This document shows, one piece after another, positions 1 to 8,234 of a stretch of DNA of 64,000 nt (position 1 is the stretch's first letter; every line of letters starts with the position of its first letter). Where the stretch lies: the NCBI GenBank assembly GCA_902776985.1, contig CACYSD010000011.1, positions 1 through 64,000 of the forward strand. The letters run 5' to 3'. The notes under the pieces are model-generated. The model ran no database searches. It saw nothing but the letters and a program-made list of their open reading frames with translations, and was not told where the DNA came from. The translations under genes were made by a program, and so were the position numbers. This stretch comes from UBA3839 sp902776985. GTDB taxonomy: Bacteria > Bacteroidota > Bacteroidia > Bacteroidales > Bacteroidaceae.

Positions 1-191
1 GTAGGTTCTATAAATTATGTCGAGACGATTTTTGATTTTATGTAAGTGGACTTTTGTCAGCTTTTGAGAGCGCAATGCGAGCATTGTAACCGAAAAAGAC
101 GGCAAAAAGACACCACAGAAAACTAAAAGCGGCCGATAAAACTCAAATACATTGGGTAGGGAAACTAAAAACAGAATTTTTAGAACCTACC
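1..191 (+). mobile_element. Miniature inverted-repeat element (MITE-like), copy 1
   Basis: The first 191 bases match the reverse complement of 62629-62768. Both copies end in a 17-bp terminal inverted repeat beginning GGTAGGTTCTA; in this copy the outermost G falls before the window. Copy 1 carries 54 internal bases (47-100) where copy 2 has two. That extra segment contains a small hairpin (CAATGC/GCATTG) and ends in AAAAAGAC, a word repeated just downstream, so deletion between direct repeats could explain the difference. No coding capacity is seen. The right flank is ATAA. A non-autonomous transposon is the likely nature; the mobilising transposase is not in the window. Confidence 0.7.
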
Positions 192-195
192 ATAA

Positions 196-223
196 CTGAG
201 TCCAATTTTTAAAGTGGACTCAG
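196..223. terminator. Inverted repeat downstream of the lipoprotein cluster
   Basis: CTGAGTCCA (196-204) and TGGACTCAG (215-223) form a perfect 9-bp stem around a 10-base A/T loop. It lies 30 bases beyond the stop codon of the leftward gene at 254. No run of T follows in the leftward direction, so intrinsic termination is possible but not clear. Confidence 0.35.
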
Positions 224-253
224 TGTTTTAAGTCTCTCATTTTTCATCATAAC

Positions 254-850
254 TTAATAATCAAATCCTTCCATTAAAATATTTCGGATTTCAAATGATA
301 CATTGTTGAGAATGATGGAGTCTTTGATGTTATCGGAATTATAAAGGCTTCCCTCCATATTGCATCTTATTTTGCCAGTTGGCGGCATACCGCTGACGTC
401 GGTAATCATGAACTTAAATGCCTTGTGCTTAAGAGGGTAGTATGAAGTGCCGTTGTTGTCGATACAAACTTGGAGAGTGCCTTCGTTGGCATCAAAATGT
501 GTGTTTGAAACAAACCATGAACCTACTGAGTTTAAGGGGTGCAGACAAATATTAATGGTCCAGTTATCGTTGCCGGGTTCAACGGGTAAGTTACCCCAAA
601 TATAACTAAACCAGTCTGACTGATAATTGATGTCAATCTCTTCATTTGATTTTAATGGTATATTGCTACTCCATGGTGCTTTTAATTCAATTTCCTGGTC
701 GTCAGATATTTCCCATCCGTTGCCGATGAATTCTCCTTTCATGATTCCCTGACGATTGTCCACGTCTGGTGTGTTCTCATAGTCGTCACCACAAGCGGTG
801 ATTAGTAGAACTGTCAGAGATAATGGTACTATTTTCCTAATAACGTTCAT
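254..850 (-). CDS. Putative lipoprotein, paralogue of the next gene
   Basis: A 198-residue protein with a signal peptide and lipobox (LITAC, lipidated Cys about residue 20), so it is probably anchored in the outer membrane. The mature part starts with a G-E-F-x-G-N-x-W-E motif and ends with G-S-L-Y-N then D-S-I-I-x-N-N. The 199-residue neighbour at 943-1542 has the same start and end motifs, so the two are tandem paralogues. No enzymatic motif is visible. The pattern recalls small Bacteroidales domain-of-unknown-function lipoproteins, but I cannot name the family. It is the last gene of a minus-strand series of small exported proteins. Confidence 0.8.
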   Translation of the reverse strand: MNVIRKIVPLSLTVLLITACGDDYENTPDVDNRQGIMKGEFIGNGWEISDDQEIELKAPWSSNIPLKSNEEIDINYQSDWFSYIWGNLPVEPGNDNWTINICLHPLNSVGSWFVSNTHFDANEGTLQVCIDNNGTSYYPLKHKAFKFMITDVSGMPPTGKIRCNMEGSLYNSDNIKDSIILNNVSFEIRNILMEGFDY

Positions 851-942
851 AATATATGTTTCTTTTTATGATTGTTGTTTTGTAATATAGATTTTGTTAG
901 TCTAAAAGGAACGCAAAGTCTGTAGTATTCTTCTTAAAGCAC

Positions 943-1542
943 TTAGTAAACAATGAAATTTCCGTTATTTACAATAATAGAATCATTAGGGTCTTGCTCG
1001 TTGTAATAAATACCGCAGAAAGAGCCTTCTATGCGGAAGGGGTTAGGCGCAGGAGATGCTTGTTCCTTGACACTAACGACATTGACATCTATCGGAGACT
1101 TGCTTGGAATATAGTATGTAATGATGTTAGTCCATTTGTTGTCTGGACTTTCTTTTGCTTGCTGTGTTTTTCTTGCGAAAATGTATGTTTGGTTGGCATC
1201 CTCTCTTGTGTGAACACCATTCCAGCCAATAGTGCAGTGTCCTACTTGCATGGGACAGAAGTTAAGAAATAGAGTGTAAGTTGTTCCGTTGAAGTCGTAA
1301 GGTATATCAGCGGTGAATCCTGTACTTACTGAATAGTTTTCAAGGTTGGAATACACATGGGCATATCCTCCTAACTGGTCAATTTCCCAGCCTGCATCTG
1401 TCTTTGCCTCCCAGTCGTTACCTTTAAAATTCCCTGTAAACAAACCATAAACAGTGTGTCGGTTTTCTTCTTTGTCGTCTTTATCACAGGCGGCAGTCAA
1501 TAAACAAACAACTAAAAGTAAACTTAATTTGTATATATGCAT
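943..1542 (-). CDS. Putative lipoprotein, paralogue of the gene at 254
   Basis: A 199-residue protein with a signal peptide and lipobox (LTAAC, Cys about residue 19) followed by a charged DKDDKEEN linker typical of surface-exposed Bacteroidetes lipoproteins. The opening motif (L-F-x-G-N-x-x-G-N-D-W-E) and closing motif (I-E-G-S-F then D-S-I-I-V-N-N) match those of the gene at 254-850. Its own promoter lies at 1604-1634 inside an inverted repeat, so it can be transcribed apart from its neighbours. Function is unknown. Confidence 0.8.
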   Translation of the reverse strand: MHIYKLSLLLVVCLLTAACDKDDKEENRHTVYGLFTGNFKGNDWEAKTDAGWEIDQLGGYAHVYSNLENYSVSTGFTADIPYDFNGTTYTLFLNFCPMQVGHCTIGWNGVHTREDANQTYIFARKTQQAKESPDNKWTNIITYYIPSKSPIDVNVVSVKEQASPAPNPFRIEGSFCGIYYNEQDPNDSIIVNNGNFIVY

Positions 1543-1603
1543 TTCTTTCCGTTTTATAGTGTACTTTCTAACGTTACTGAACGTTTTTTGTCAGTTCAGA
1601 ATG

Positions 1604-1634
1604 TGAAGTTACGCATTTCTTCAGAACTGACAAA
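1604..1634 (-). promoter_or_regulatory. Promoter for gene 943-1542, inside an inverted repeat
   Basis: On the minus strand TTTG (1631-1634) is followed after 19 bases by TAACTTCA (1604-1611), close to the Bacteroidetes -33/-7 consensus (TTTG, TAnnTTTG). The element is framed by a perfect 12-bp inverted repeat, TTTTGTCAGTTC at 1586-1597 and GAACTGACAAAA at 1624-1635. The -33 box lies inside one arm. The arms could be an operator or a 5' leader stem. Confidence 0.6.
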
Positions 1635-1642
1635 ATATTATA

Positions 1643-2275
1643 TTATACTTCGTTGGAGGTACGTTGGTAATGTATTGTTATACGTCCTTCAACACCTTGT
1701 TGAGTGGCGTAATCCCATAGCATTGTAGTGTATGACATAACGATAATGCCATCGGAAGGGAATGTGATTTCAATGTCCTTCTTATAGCTGTTTGCTTCTT
1801 CACGGGTGTAAGTATTGAAGGGAGGAACCACAAATATGTAAGTTCCATCAGTTTGTGGTTGGTAGTAAACTGTGACGGTGTTGAGGTATATTTTTTTTAT
1901 TTTGGGCTGTTCCAATGCAGATCTTTTTGTAAATTCACCTTGAGGAGCATATAAGCTAATTTGAGCAGGGGATTGTATTCCCTTGATATATGGAAAAACA
2001 CGGGAGTCTTCCAAAGGAGTGTAGTCTTTAGAAGGTTGTATACCCAACCATCCTCCTCCGAAAATATCAGAATAAGTAGGCTCTTTCGCAATTCCAGTGT
2101 TGTTCAGGTCTATTTCCTGACCGTCCCACTTAATATTTTGTATTCGGTAAGTTCCTGCAATAGTCCAGTCTTCTTTGGGAAGAGTGTTTTCATTGTTGTC
2201 GCTACAACTTGACGTTGTCATGGTGATTACAACCATAACCAGTGTCAGCAGCAGGCTAATTCTTGTAGTTCTCAT
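1643..2275 (-). CDS. Putative lipoprotein of unknown function
   Basis: A 210-residue protein with a signal peptide and a lipobox-like end (TTSSC, Cys about residue 24). The mature protein is rich in beta-strand-forming residues and aromatics, ends in I-T-I-H-Y-Q-R, and shows no catalytic motif. It is not obviously related to the two lipoproteins downstream, but its promoter (2340-2370) is nearly identical to theirs, which suggests common control. The start ATG at 2275 gives a normal signal peptide. I do not recognise the family. Confidence 0.78.
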   Translation of the reverse strand: MRTTRISLLLTLVMVVITMTTSSCSDNNENTLPKEDWTIAGTYRIQNIKWDGQEIDLNNTGIAKEPTYSDIFGGGWLGIQPSKDYTPLEDSRVFPYIKGIQSPAQISLYAPQGEFTKRSALEQPKIKKIYLNTVTVYYQPQTDGTYIFVVPPFNTYTREEANSYKKDIEITFPSDGIIVMSYTTMLWDYATQQGVEGRITIHYQRTSNEV

Positions 2276-2339
2276 AATATCTATTTAACTAAATATAAAC
2301 GGTTTGATTATACAGAATTTTGTCAGTACAAAAGGAACG

Positions 2340-2370
2340 CAAAGTTACGCATTTCTTCTGAACTGACAAA
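2340..2370 (-). promoter_or_regulatory. Consensus promoter for gene 1643-2275, inside an inverted repeat
   Basis: On the minus strand TTTG (2367-2370), 19 bases, then TAACTTTG (2340-2347) is an exact match to the Bacteroidetes promoter pattern. A perfect 11-bp inverted repeat frames it: ATTTTGTCAGT at 2317-2327 and ACTGACAAAAT at 2362-2372. The 19-base spacer is nearly identical to that at 1612-1630, so both promoters descend from one duplicated unit. Confidence 0.72.
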
Positions 2371-2386
2371 ATCTATTGGTATTGGT

Positions 2387-2605
2387 TTAGAATTTTCTTA
2401 CTGGCAAAATCATCATTTCTACACTTCCTGTATTGTAAGTGTAGATTTTATAGCCGTTACCTGTGTTCTCTCTGTCTGGAATGATAATTGGGTCTTTGAA
2501 AGATATTTCTACATTCCCTAAATCGTCAGATTTGTTGTTCTGTGCGTTACTATTATTCACACACAGAAATGTTACGCCGAGTAACAATAGTAAAAACTTT
2601 CTCAT
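2387..2605 (-). CDS. Small secreted protein
   Basis: A 72-residue protein with a clean signal peptide (cleavage likely after N-S-N-A-Q) and a mature part of about 50 residues. The mature part has a short acidic stretch followed by beta-strand-like sequence ending in M-M-I-L-P-V. The size and layout recall the small exported proteins of about 100 residues common in Bacteroidales, but it is shorter and may be a truncated member. A TAATTTTG -7 motif lies on the minus strand at 2636-2643. Function is unknown. Confidence 0.6.
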   Translation of the reverse strand: MRKFLLLLLGVTFLCVNNSNAQNNKSDDLGNVEISFKDPIIIPDRENTGNGYKIYTYNTGSVEMMILPVRKF

Positions 2606-2740
2606 ATTTTGTGTCTTTTTTCATGAAAAACGGCACAAAATTACACCCTTCTATAGGAAGAGGGGGTGGAGAAAAGGTGGAGTTTTTGACAAAATGATAG
2701 GTCAGAGAGGCTTTTTATACAAAAAATCGTGTTTTTTTAT

Positions 2741-2748
2741 TACTTTTG
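2741..2748 (+). promoter_or_regulatory. -7 element upstream of the TPR regulator
   Basis: TACTTTTG fits TAnnTTTG and lies 62 bases before the ATG of the TPR gene. No TTTG box is seen at the expected distance upstream, so the assignment rests on the -7 motif alone. Confidence 0.4.
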
Positions 2749-2810
2749 TCGGAGAAAACAGTTTTTACTCTCATGATAAGGTATAATCTATTATGCAATA
2801 AAAGGTCTAT

Positions 2811-4580
2811 ATGAAAGCCACTATTTATAGATATATGTGTAGATGCACTTTTCTCTTATTTGTATTATTGTTAGCGTCATGCAGTAAACAGCCAAATGGT
2901 ATGTTGGCAGATGTGGAGAAAATCGTTTTTGATTACCCTGACAGTGCATTAATGAAATTGCAAAACATGGATGCTTCTTCGATAGAAGATAAAGAGAGTC
3001 TTGCTTTATATGACTTATTATATACCCATGCACTATACAATAATTATCATCCCATTTCCAATGACTCACTTTTACTAAAGGCTTTGTCCTTTTATAAAAA
3101 GAAAGATGACTTGAGACATTGGGCTTGGACTCATTACTATTACGGATGTAATCTCCTAAAGAACGACAGTTTGGGTAAAGCCATGCAAGAATTCTTGTTC
3201 TTACTCGAACCTGCACATAAATTAAAAGATGATAAATTGTTAGGACGTGTGTATGAACATATTGGTTATGTTTTTTTTAATGACAACAATTTTAACAGGG
3301 CAGAATGCTTTTTCATGAAAGCAAAAGGCGTGGCTTCCAAAATTAATGATTCTTTGATGCTGGGAGAAACTATTGGTAAGATTGGATGTTGCCATTTGTA
3401 TCGGGAGAAAGATGATGCAAAAAGTCTTCTGCTTAAAGCAAAAGAGATTCTGCAAGGAAAAAAGTATACAGATTCAATTATAGCATTTTTTGATGATGCA
3501 TTGTGTGTGGCATATATGAGGGAGGGTAATCCGGATTCTGCTTTATACTGCGCAAAACAGAGCCTGTCTCTCACTTGCAATTCTTCAAGAGTCCACTCAG
3601 CGTATGTGCAGTTGGGAATAGCCTATTGTAATGTGGGACAAATAGATTCTGCTTTTATATATTTGGAAAAAGCCACGGGAAGCTCCAATCATAAAATACA
3701 GAGAAATGCATATATGTGTTTGTCGGATGTTGAATATGCGTTGGGTAATTCGGATAAGGCATTAGAATATGAGCGCTTGTATTCTTCCCTGCAGGATTCA
3801 GTTGTAGATAAGAGCCAGAAAGATTTTATATTGGCAGCGGAGAAAGAATATGCTATAGATAAAGAAAAGACAAGACGTGAATCACAGCGGAGGAAGTTTC
3901 TGATTCAGACTTTTTTGATAGTGGTTCTTTCTGTCTTTGCGATACTTGTACTCTATTTTACAGTTAGGAAACTTCGTAAAAACAGTGTGCACTTATACAA
4001 AGAATTGGAGACAACTTCTATGATTCTGAATCAGAAAGATAATTATTTGCGTGATGCGTTGCTTGAAGCGGAAGCGAAAAATAAGGAAATACGAAGTTTA
4101 GAGGAAGAGTTGAATATGATAAAAAACGATGAGGCTCAACGCATTTCGTTGAAAGAAGAGGTGGAAAAACTAAACGCTCAACGTCTCGCAATTATCTCCG
4201 AGATTGCTGCTCATTCCACAATATACCAGAAATTGAGTCGTATCATTGCTCAGGGACATGCTAAAGGAGTGGCAATCGAACGGATGGAGGAGAGTGACTG
4301 GATTGAACTGGTAAGCGTTACAAGCCAGTTGTACCCAGATTTGATCCTAACGCTTCGCCGTGATTATGGTTTAAAGGAAGCTGATATTCGATTCTGTTCG
4401 CTGGTCCTTGCGGATTACAATCTCAATGAATTGTCATTTGTGCTGTTCCGCACTCAGAGTGCCATACATAAACGTGCTAAATACATCCTCCATACCAAAC
4501 TCGGTTTTACAGACGCTCTTCCTTCATCTCTGCGCGATGCTCTTCTCAGCATAAAGCCTACCCCCAGCCTTAATCAGTGA
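2811..4580 (+). CDS. Membrane-anchored TPR protein with C-terminal helix-turn-helix-like domain
   Basis: A 589-residue protein with four parts. It starts with a signal/lipobox (L-A-S-C, Cys 24). Several tetratricopeptide-type helical repeats follow to about residue 345. A single membrane helix lies at about 364-386 (F-L-I-Q-T-F-L-I-V-V-L-S-V-F-A). A long charged coiled coil (about 395-465) then leads to a C-terminal domain whose last 100 residues (D-I-R-F-C-S-L-V-L-A-D-Y, then S-A-I-H-K-R-A-K) look like a LuxR-type helix-turn-helix. The layout suggests an exported TPR sensor joined through the membrane to a cytoplasmic DNA-binding part, a family abundant in Bacteroidales whose ligands are mostly unknown. 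It stands alone, convergent with carB. Confidence 0.8.
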   Translation: MKATIYRYMCRCTFLLFVLLLASCSKQPNGMLADVEKIVFDYPDSALMKLQNMDASSIEDKESLALYDLLYTHALYNNYHPISNDSLLLKALSFYKKKDDLRHWAWTHYYYGCNLLKNDSLGKAMQEFLFLLEPAHKLKDDKLLGRVYEHIGYVFFNDNNFNRAECFFMKAKGVASKINDSLMLGETIGKIGCCHLYREKDDAKSLLLKAKEILQGKKYTDSIIAFFDDALCVAYMREGNPDSALYCAKQSLSLTCNSSRVHSAYVQLGIAYCNVGQIDSAFIYLEKATGSSNHKIQRNAYMCLSDVEYALGNSDKALEYERLYSSLQDSVVDKSQKDFILAAEKEYAIDKEKTRRESQRRKFLIQTFLIVVLSVFAILVLYFTVRKLRKNSVHLYKELETTSMILNQKDNYLRDALLEAEAKNKEIRSLEEELNMIKNDEAQRISLKEEVEKLNAQRLAIISEIAAHSTIYQKLSRIIAQGHAKGVAIERMEESDWIELVSVTSQLYPDLILTLRRDYGLKEADIRFCSLVLADYNLNELSFVLFRTQSAIHKRAKYILHTKLGFTDALPSSLRDALLSIKPTPSLNQ

Positions 4581-4642
4581 AGAATTGCCTCACTGTCACC
4601 GAACTCTGCGATGAGGTGATAAAGTTGTAATGTATATAAAAT

Positions 4643-4688
4643 AAAAAAACTCCGGTTCAGCACGTCGTGCTGAACCGGAGTTTTTTTA
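4643..4688. terminator. Bidirectional intrinsic terminator between the TPR gene and carB
   Basis: A perfect 15-bp stem (CTCCGGTTCAGCACG and its complement, 4650-4680) is flanked by a run of A on the left and T on the right. It can therefore terminate both the rightward TPR gene and the leftward carB gene. Confidence 0.9.
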
Positions 4689-4695
4689 TTTTATA

Positions 4696-7600
4696 TTAAT
4701 TCTCGTATTCTTGCCAGCTCTTGACCTTGAGGGCATTGCCGTCATATGCACAAACGGCTTCGATGAAGGCACGTGCAAGACGAATGTTGGTCATCAGAGG
4801 AATATTGTGGTCGATTGCTCCACGACGGATGCGGTAGCCGTTGGTCAACTCACGCTTGGTGTGGTTCTTTGGCACATTGACGATGAGGTCGAAGTTGTGC
4901 TGGGCAATCATGTCCATAACGTTGTTGTCGCCTTCCTCGTCAGGCCATGCAACCTTGGTAGTAGGTACTCCGTTTTCATTGAGGAACTTGGCTGTACCTT
5001 CGGTTGCGAAGATCTGGAATCCGTTCTTCACGAGCAGACGCGCTGGCTCAAGCATCTGAACCTTACCCTTCACTTCACCTGAAGATAGGAGGATGTTCTT
5101 CTTAGGAACCTTGTAGCCGGTTGCGATAAGTGCGTTGAGCATTGCCTCGTTGAGGTCGTCGCCAAGACATCCTACTTCACCGGTTGATGACATATCCACA
5201 CCGAGAACAGGGTCGGCATTCTGCAGACGTGCGAATGAGAACTGGCTTGCCTTCACACCGATGCGGTCGATGTCGAACTCTGAGCTGTCAGGCTGTACGT
5301 ATGGTGCGTCGAGCATGATGCGAGTAGCTGTCTCGATGAAGTTGCGCTTGAGGATTTTACTTACGAATGGGAATGAGCGGCTGGCGCGGAGGTTACACTC
5401 GATGACCTTCACCTCACGGTTCTTTGCAAGGAACTGAATGTTGAATGGTCCGCTGATGTTAAGTTCCTCAGCGATGCGGCGAGAAATCTTCTTTATCTGA
5501 CGAACCGTAGAGAAGTAGATGTTCTGTGCAGGGAATACCATTGTGGCATCGCCTGAGTGAACACCGGCGTATTCTACGTGTTCTGAGATTGCGTATTCAA
5601 TGACCTTACCCTTGTCGGCAACTGCATCGAACTCGATTTCCTTGGTCTCCTGCATGAACTGGCTTACGACTACAGGGAATTCCTTGCTGACTTCAGTTGC
5701 CATCTGGAGGAAGCGTTCCAGTTCCTCGTCATCGTAGCAGACGTTCATGGCTGCACCTGAGAGCACGTAGCTTGGACGAACCAATACCGGATAGCCTACC
5801 TCACGTGTGAATTCCTTGATGTCATCTACTGAAGTCAGTGCACGCCATGCTGGCTGGTCGATGCCGAGCTTGTCGAGCATAGCAGAGAATTTATCGCGGT
5901 TTTCTGCGCGGTCGATGTCTACAGGAGAAGTTCCGAGCACAGGCACACCCTGACGGTGGAGCTTCATTGCGAGATTGTTAGGAATCTGTCCGCCCACGCT
6001 GACAATTACACCCTTCGGCTGTTCGAGGTCGATGACGTCGAGGACACGCTCCAGTGAGAGTTCGTCGAAATACAGACGGTCGCACATGTCGTAGTCGGTA
6101 GAGACGGTCTCAGGGTTGTAGTTAATCATTATAGACTTATAGCCGAGCTTACGGGCTGTGTTGATGGCATTGACTGAACACCAGTCAAACTCTACACTTG
6201 AACCGATGCGGTATGCACCAGAACCGAGTACAACCACGCTCTTCTCGTTCTTGTAGTAGGAAATGTCATGGGATGATTTGCCTGCCTGCTTGACTTCCTT
6301 CTTCCATTCCTCTGCGGTAACTGCATCAGTGAGGGTTGGCTCAACCTTTGGAAGATATGTGAAATAGAGGTAGTTGGTGAGTTCGGGATGTTCGCTGGCA
6401 ACAGTATTGATACGCTTTACAGCTGGCATGATGCCGCGCTGCTTACGATACTCACGTACTTTGAGGTTCTCGCGTTCCATATTGTCTGTAGCCTGTGGCT
6501 TAAGCACGAAGCGGGCAATCTGGAAGTCGCTGAATCCTGCTTGTTTTGCTTCAATCAGGAGGTCGTCGCCGAGTTCCTCAAGTGAGTTGAACTTGCTGAG
6601 CTGGTGCTTGATTTCAACGATGTGGCGCAGACGCTCCAGGAACCACTTGTCAATCTTGGTGAGTTCCTCGATACGTTCTACGGTATAGCCTTCTTCGAGG
6701 GCCTGTGCTATGGCGAAGATACGCAGGTCGGTAGGATTCTGCAGTTCGTCGTCGAGGTTTTCGAAACGTACGTGGTCGTTGCCTACGAATCCGTGCATGC
6801 CCTGACCAATCATACGGAGTCCCTTCTGAATCATCTCCTCGAAGGAGCGTCCGATGCTCATGATTTCGCCTACAGACTTCATGCTTGAACCGATCTGACG
6901 GCTTACGCCTGTGAACTTGGTGAGGTCCCAACGTGGAATCTTGCAAATCATGTAGTCGAGCGATGGAGCAACGTATGCTGAGTTCGGAGTGCCCATCTCA
7001 CCAATCTGGTCGAGAGTGTAACCGAGTGCGATTTTTGCAGCAACGAATGCGAGAGGATAACCGGTTGCCTTTGATGCAAGTGCAGATGAACGGCTGAGTC
7101 GTGCATTGATTTCAATGATGCGGTAGTCGTTGGTCTGTGCGTTGAAGGCAAACTGGATGTTACATTCACCTACGATGCCGAGGTGGCGTACGCAACGGAT
7201 GGTGATTTCCTGCAGCATTTTAACTTGGTCGGCAGTGAGTGAGCAGGTTGGTGCAACCACGATACTCTCACCTGTGTGGATGCCGAGTGGGTCGAAGTTT
7301 TCCATTGACGCCACTGTGAAGCAGTGGTCGTTGGCGTCGCGGATACATTCGAATTCAATTTCCTTCCAACCCTTGAGTGATTCCTCAACGAGGATCTGTG
7401 GAGCGAAAGTGAATGCGCTTTCAGCGATTTCGTGGAATGTCTTTTCGTCAGGACAGATACCTGAACCCAGACCACCGAGGGCGTAAGCCGAACGAATCAT
7501 GATTGGGAATCCGATGCGGTGTGCGGCTGCCAGGGCTTCGTCCATGGTTTCCACAGCCTGGCTTACAGGAGTCTTCAGACTGATTTCATCGAGTTTCTTT

Positions 7601-7992
7601 ACGAAAAGGTCACGGTCTTCAGTGTTCATGATTGCTTCAACACTGGTTCCGAGCACCTGTACACCGTATTTCTCGAAAGTGCCGTTCTGATAGAGTTCTG
7701 TTCCGCAGTTCAAGGCTGTCTGTCCACCAAAAGCCAAGAGGATTCCGTCAGGACGCTCCTTCTTGATGATTTCTGTAACGAAATAAGGAGTTACCGGCTG
7801 GAAATACACCTTGTCGGCAATACCTTCACTGGTTTGGATTGTTGCAATGTTTGGGTTTACCAATACGCTGCTGATACCTTCTTCGCGCAACGCTTTCAGT
7901 GCCTGGCTTCCAGAATAGTCGAATTCTCCTGCCTGTCCGATTTTCAAGGCGCCTGAACCAAGCACCAGCACTTTCTGTAATTTCTTCTTCAT
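4696..7992 (-). CDS. carB: Carbamoyl-phosphate synthase large subunit
   Basis: A 1098-residue protein with the duplicated CarB layout: two pre-ATP-grasp/ATP-grasp halves (start motifs V-L-G-S-G-A-L-K-I-G-Q-A-G-E-F-D-Y and V-L-G-S-G-A-Y-R-I-G-S-S-V-E-F-D-W) and a C-terminal methylglyoxal-synthase-like regulatory domain (about 960-1090). It makes carbamoyl phosphate from glutamine-derived ammonia, bicarbonate and 2 ATP for pyrimidine and arginine synthesis, and would need a CarA partner, which is not next to it. Motifs such as N-A-R-L-S-R-S-S-A-L-A-S-K and C-N-L-R-A-S-R-S-F-P-F look closer to the eukaryotic CPS branch than to E. coli CarB. The upstream region holds the mosaic leader repeat. Confidence 0.96.
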   Translation of the reverse strand: MKKKLQKVLVLGSGALKIGQAGEFDYSGSQALKALREEGISSVLVNPNIATIQTSEGIADKVYFQPVTPYFVTEIIKKERPDGILLAFGGQTALNCGTELYQNGTFEKYGVQVLGTSVEAIMNTEDRDLFVKKLDEISLKTPVSQAVETMDEALAAAHRIGFPIMIRSAYALGGLGSGICPDEKTFHEIAESAFTFAPQILVEESLKGWKEIEFECIRDANDHCFTVASMENFDPLGIHTGESIVVAPTCSLTADQVKMLQEITIRCVRHLGIVGECNIQFAFNAQTNDYRIIEINARLSRSSALASKATGYPLAFVAAKIALGYTLDQIGEMGTPNSAYVAPSLDYMICKIPRWDLTKFTGVSRQIGSSMKSVGEIMSIGRSFEEMIQKGLRMIGQGMHGFVGNDHVRFENLDDELQNPTDLRIFAIAQALEEGYTVERIEELTKIDKWFLERLRHIVEIKHQLSKFNSLEELGDDLLIEAKQAGFSDFQIARFVLKPQATDNMERENLKVREYRKQRGIMPAVKRINTVASEHPELTNYLYFTYLPKVEPTLTDAVTAEEWKKEVKQAGKSSHDISYYKNEKSVVVLGSGAYRIGSSVEFDWCSVNAINTARKLGYKSIMINYNPETVSTDYDMCDRLYFDELSLERVLDVIDLEQPKGVIVSVGGQIPNNLAMKLHRQGVPVLGTSPVDIDRAENRDKFSAMLDKLGIDQPAWRALTSVDDIKEFTREVGYPVLVRPSYVLSGAAMNVCYDDEELERFLQMATEVSKEFPVVVSQFMQETKEIEFDAVADKGKVIEYAISEHVEYAGVHSGDATMVFPAQNIYFSTVRQIKKISRRIAEELNISGPFNIQFLAKNREVKVIECNLRASRSFPFVSKILKRNFIETATRIMLDAPYVQPDSSEFDIDRIGVKASQFSFARLQNADPVLGVDMSSTGEVGCLGDDLNEAMLNALIATGYKVPKKNILLSSGEVKGKVQMLEPARLLVKNGFQIFATEGTAKFLNENGVPTTKVAWPDEEGDNNVMDMIAQHNFDLIVNVPKNHTKRELTNGYRIRRGAIDHNIPLMTNIRLARAFIEAVCAYDGNALKVKSWQEYEN

Positions 7993-8004
7993 AATTTCGT
8001 TGAA

Positions 8005-8205
8005 TATATTTGAGTTTTTGAGTTCTTAAGTTTCTTGGGAGCGTTCAATGGTCTTTACACCCCCTTCGGTTCCCCCGTCATCGGGGGACAGAAACCCCAA
8101 GCGTGCTCTTTTGATTATTTATTATATTAGGTATCGCACGATGATTGAGTTTTTAAGTTTTTGAGTTCTATTCTGCGGGTGAACCGCAGAACACACTTGT
8201 TTCAA
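8005..8205 (-). repeat. Mosaic intergenic repeat, copy A, upstream of carB
   Basis: This gap holds a repeat shared with 19885-20028 and 62140-62430. Read towards carB it consists of an upstream hairpin (TTCTGCGG/CCGCAGAA, 8170-8192), an A/T-rich AACTCAAAAACTTAAAAACTC segment, and a core containing CGTGCGATACC. The core continues with AATCAAAAGAGCACGCTTGGGG, a CCCCCG/CGGGGG hairpin and GAACGCTCCCAAGAAAC, then a second AACTTAAGAACTC segment before the ATG. It may be a leader or a dispersed palindromic element. No ORF is seen. Confidence 0.7.
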
Positions 8206-8234
8206 AAAAAAGTTAACTCAGACGGGTGCTGAAG

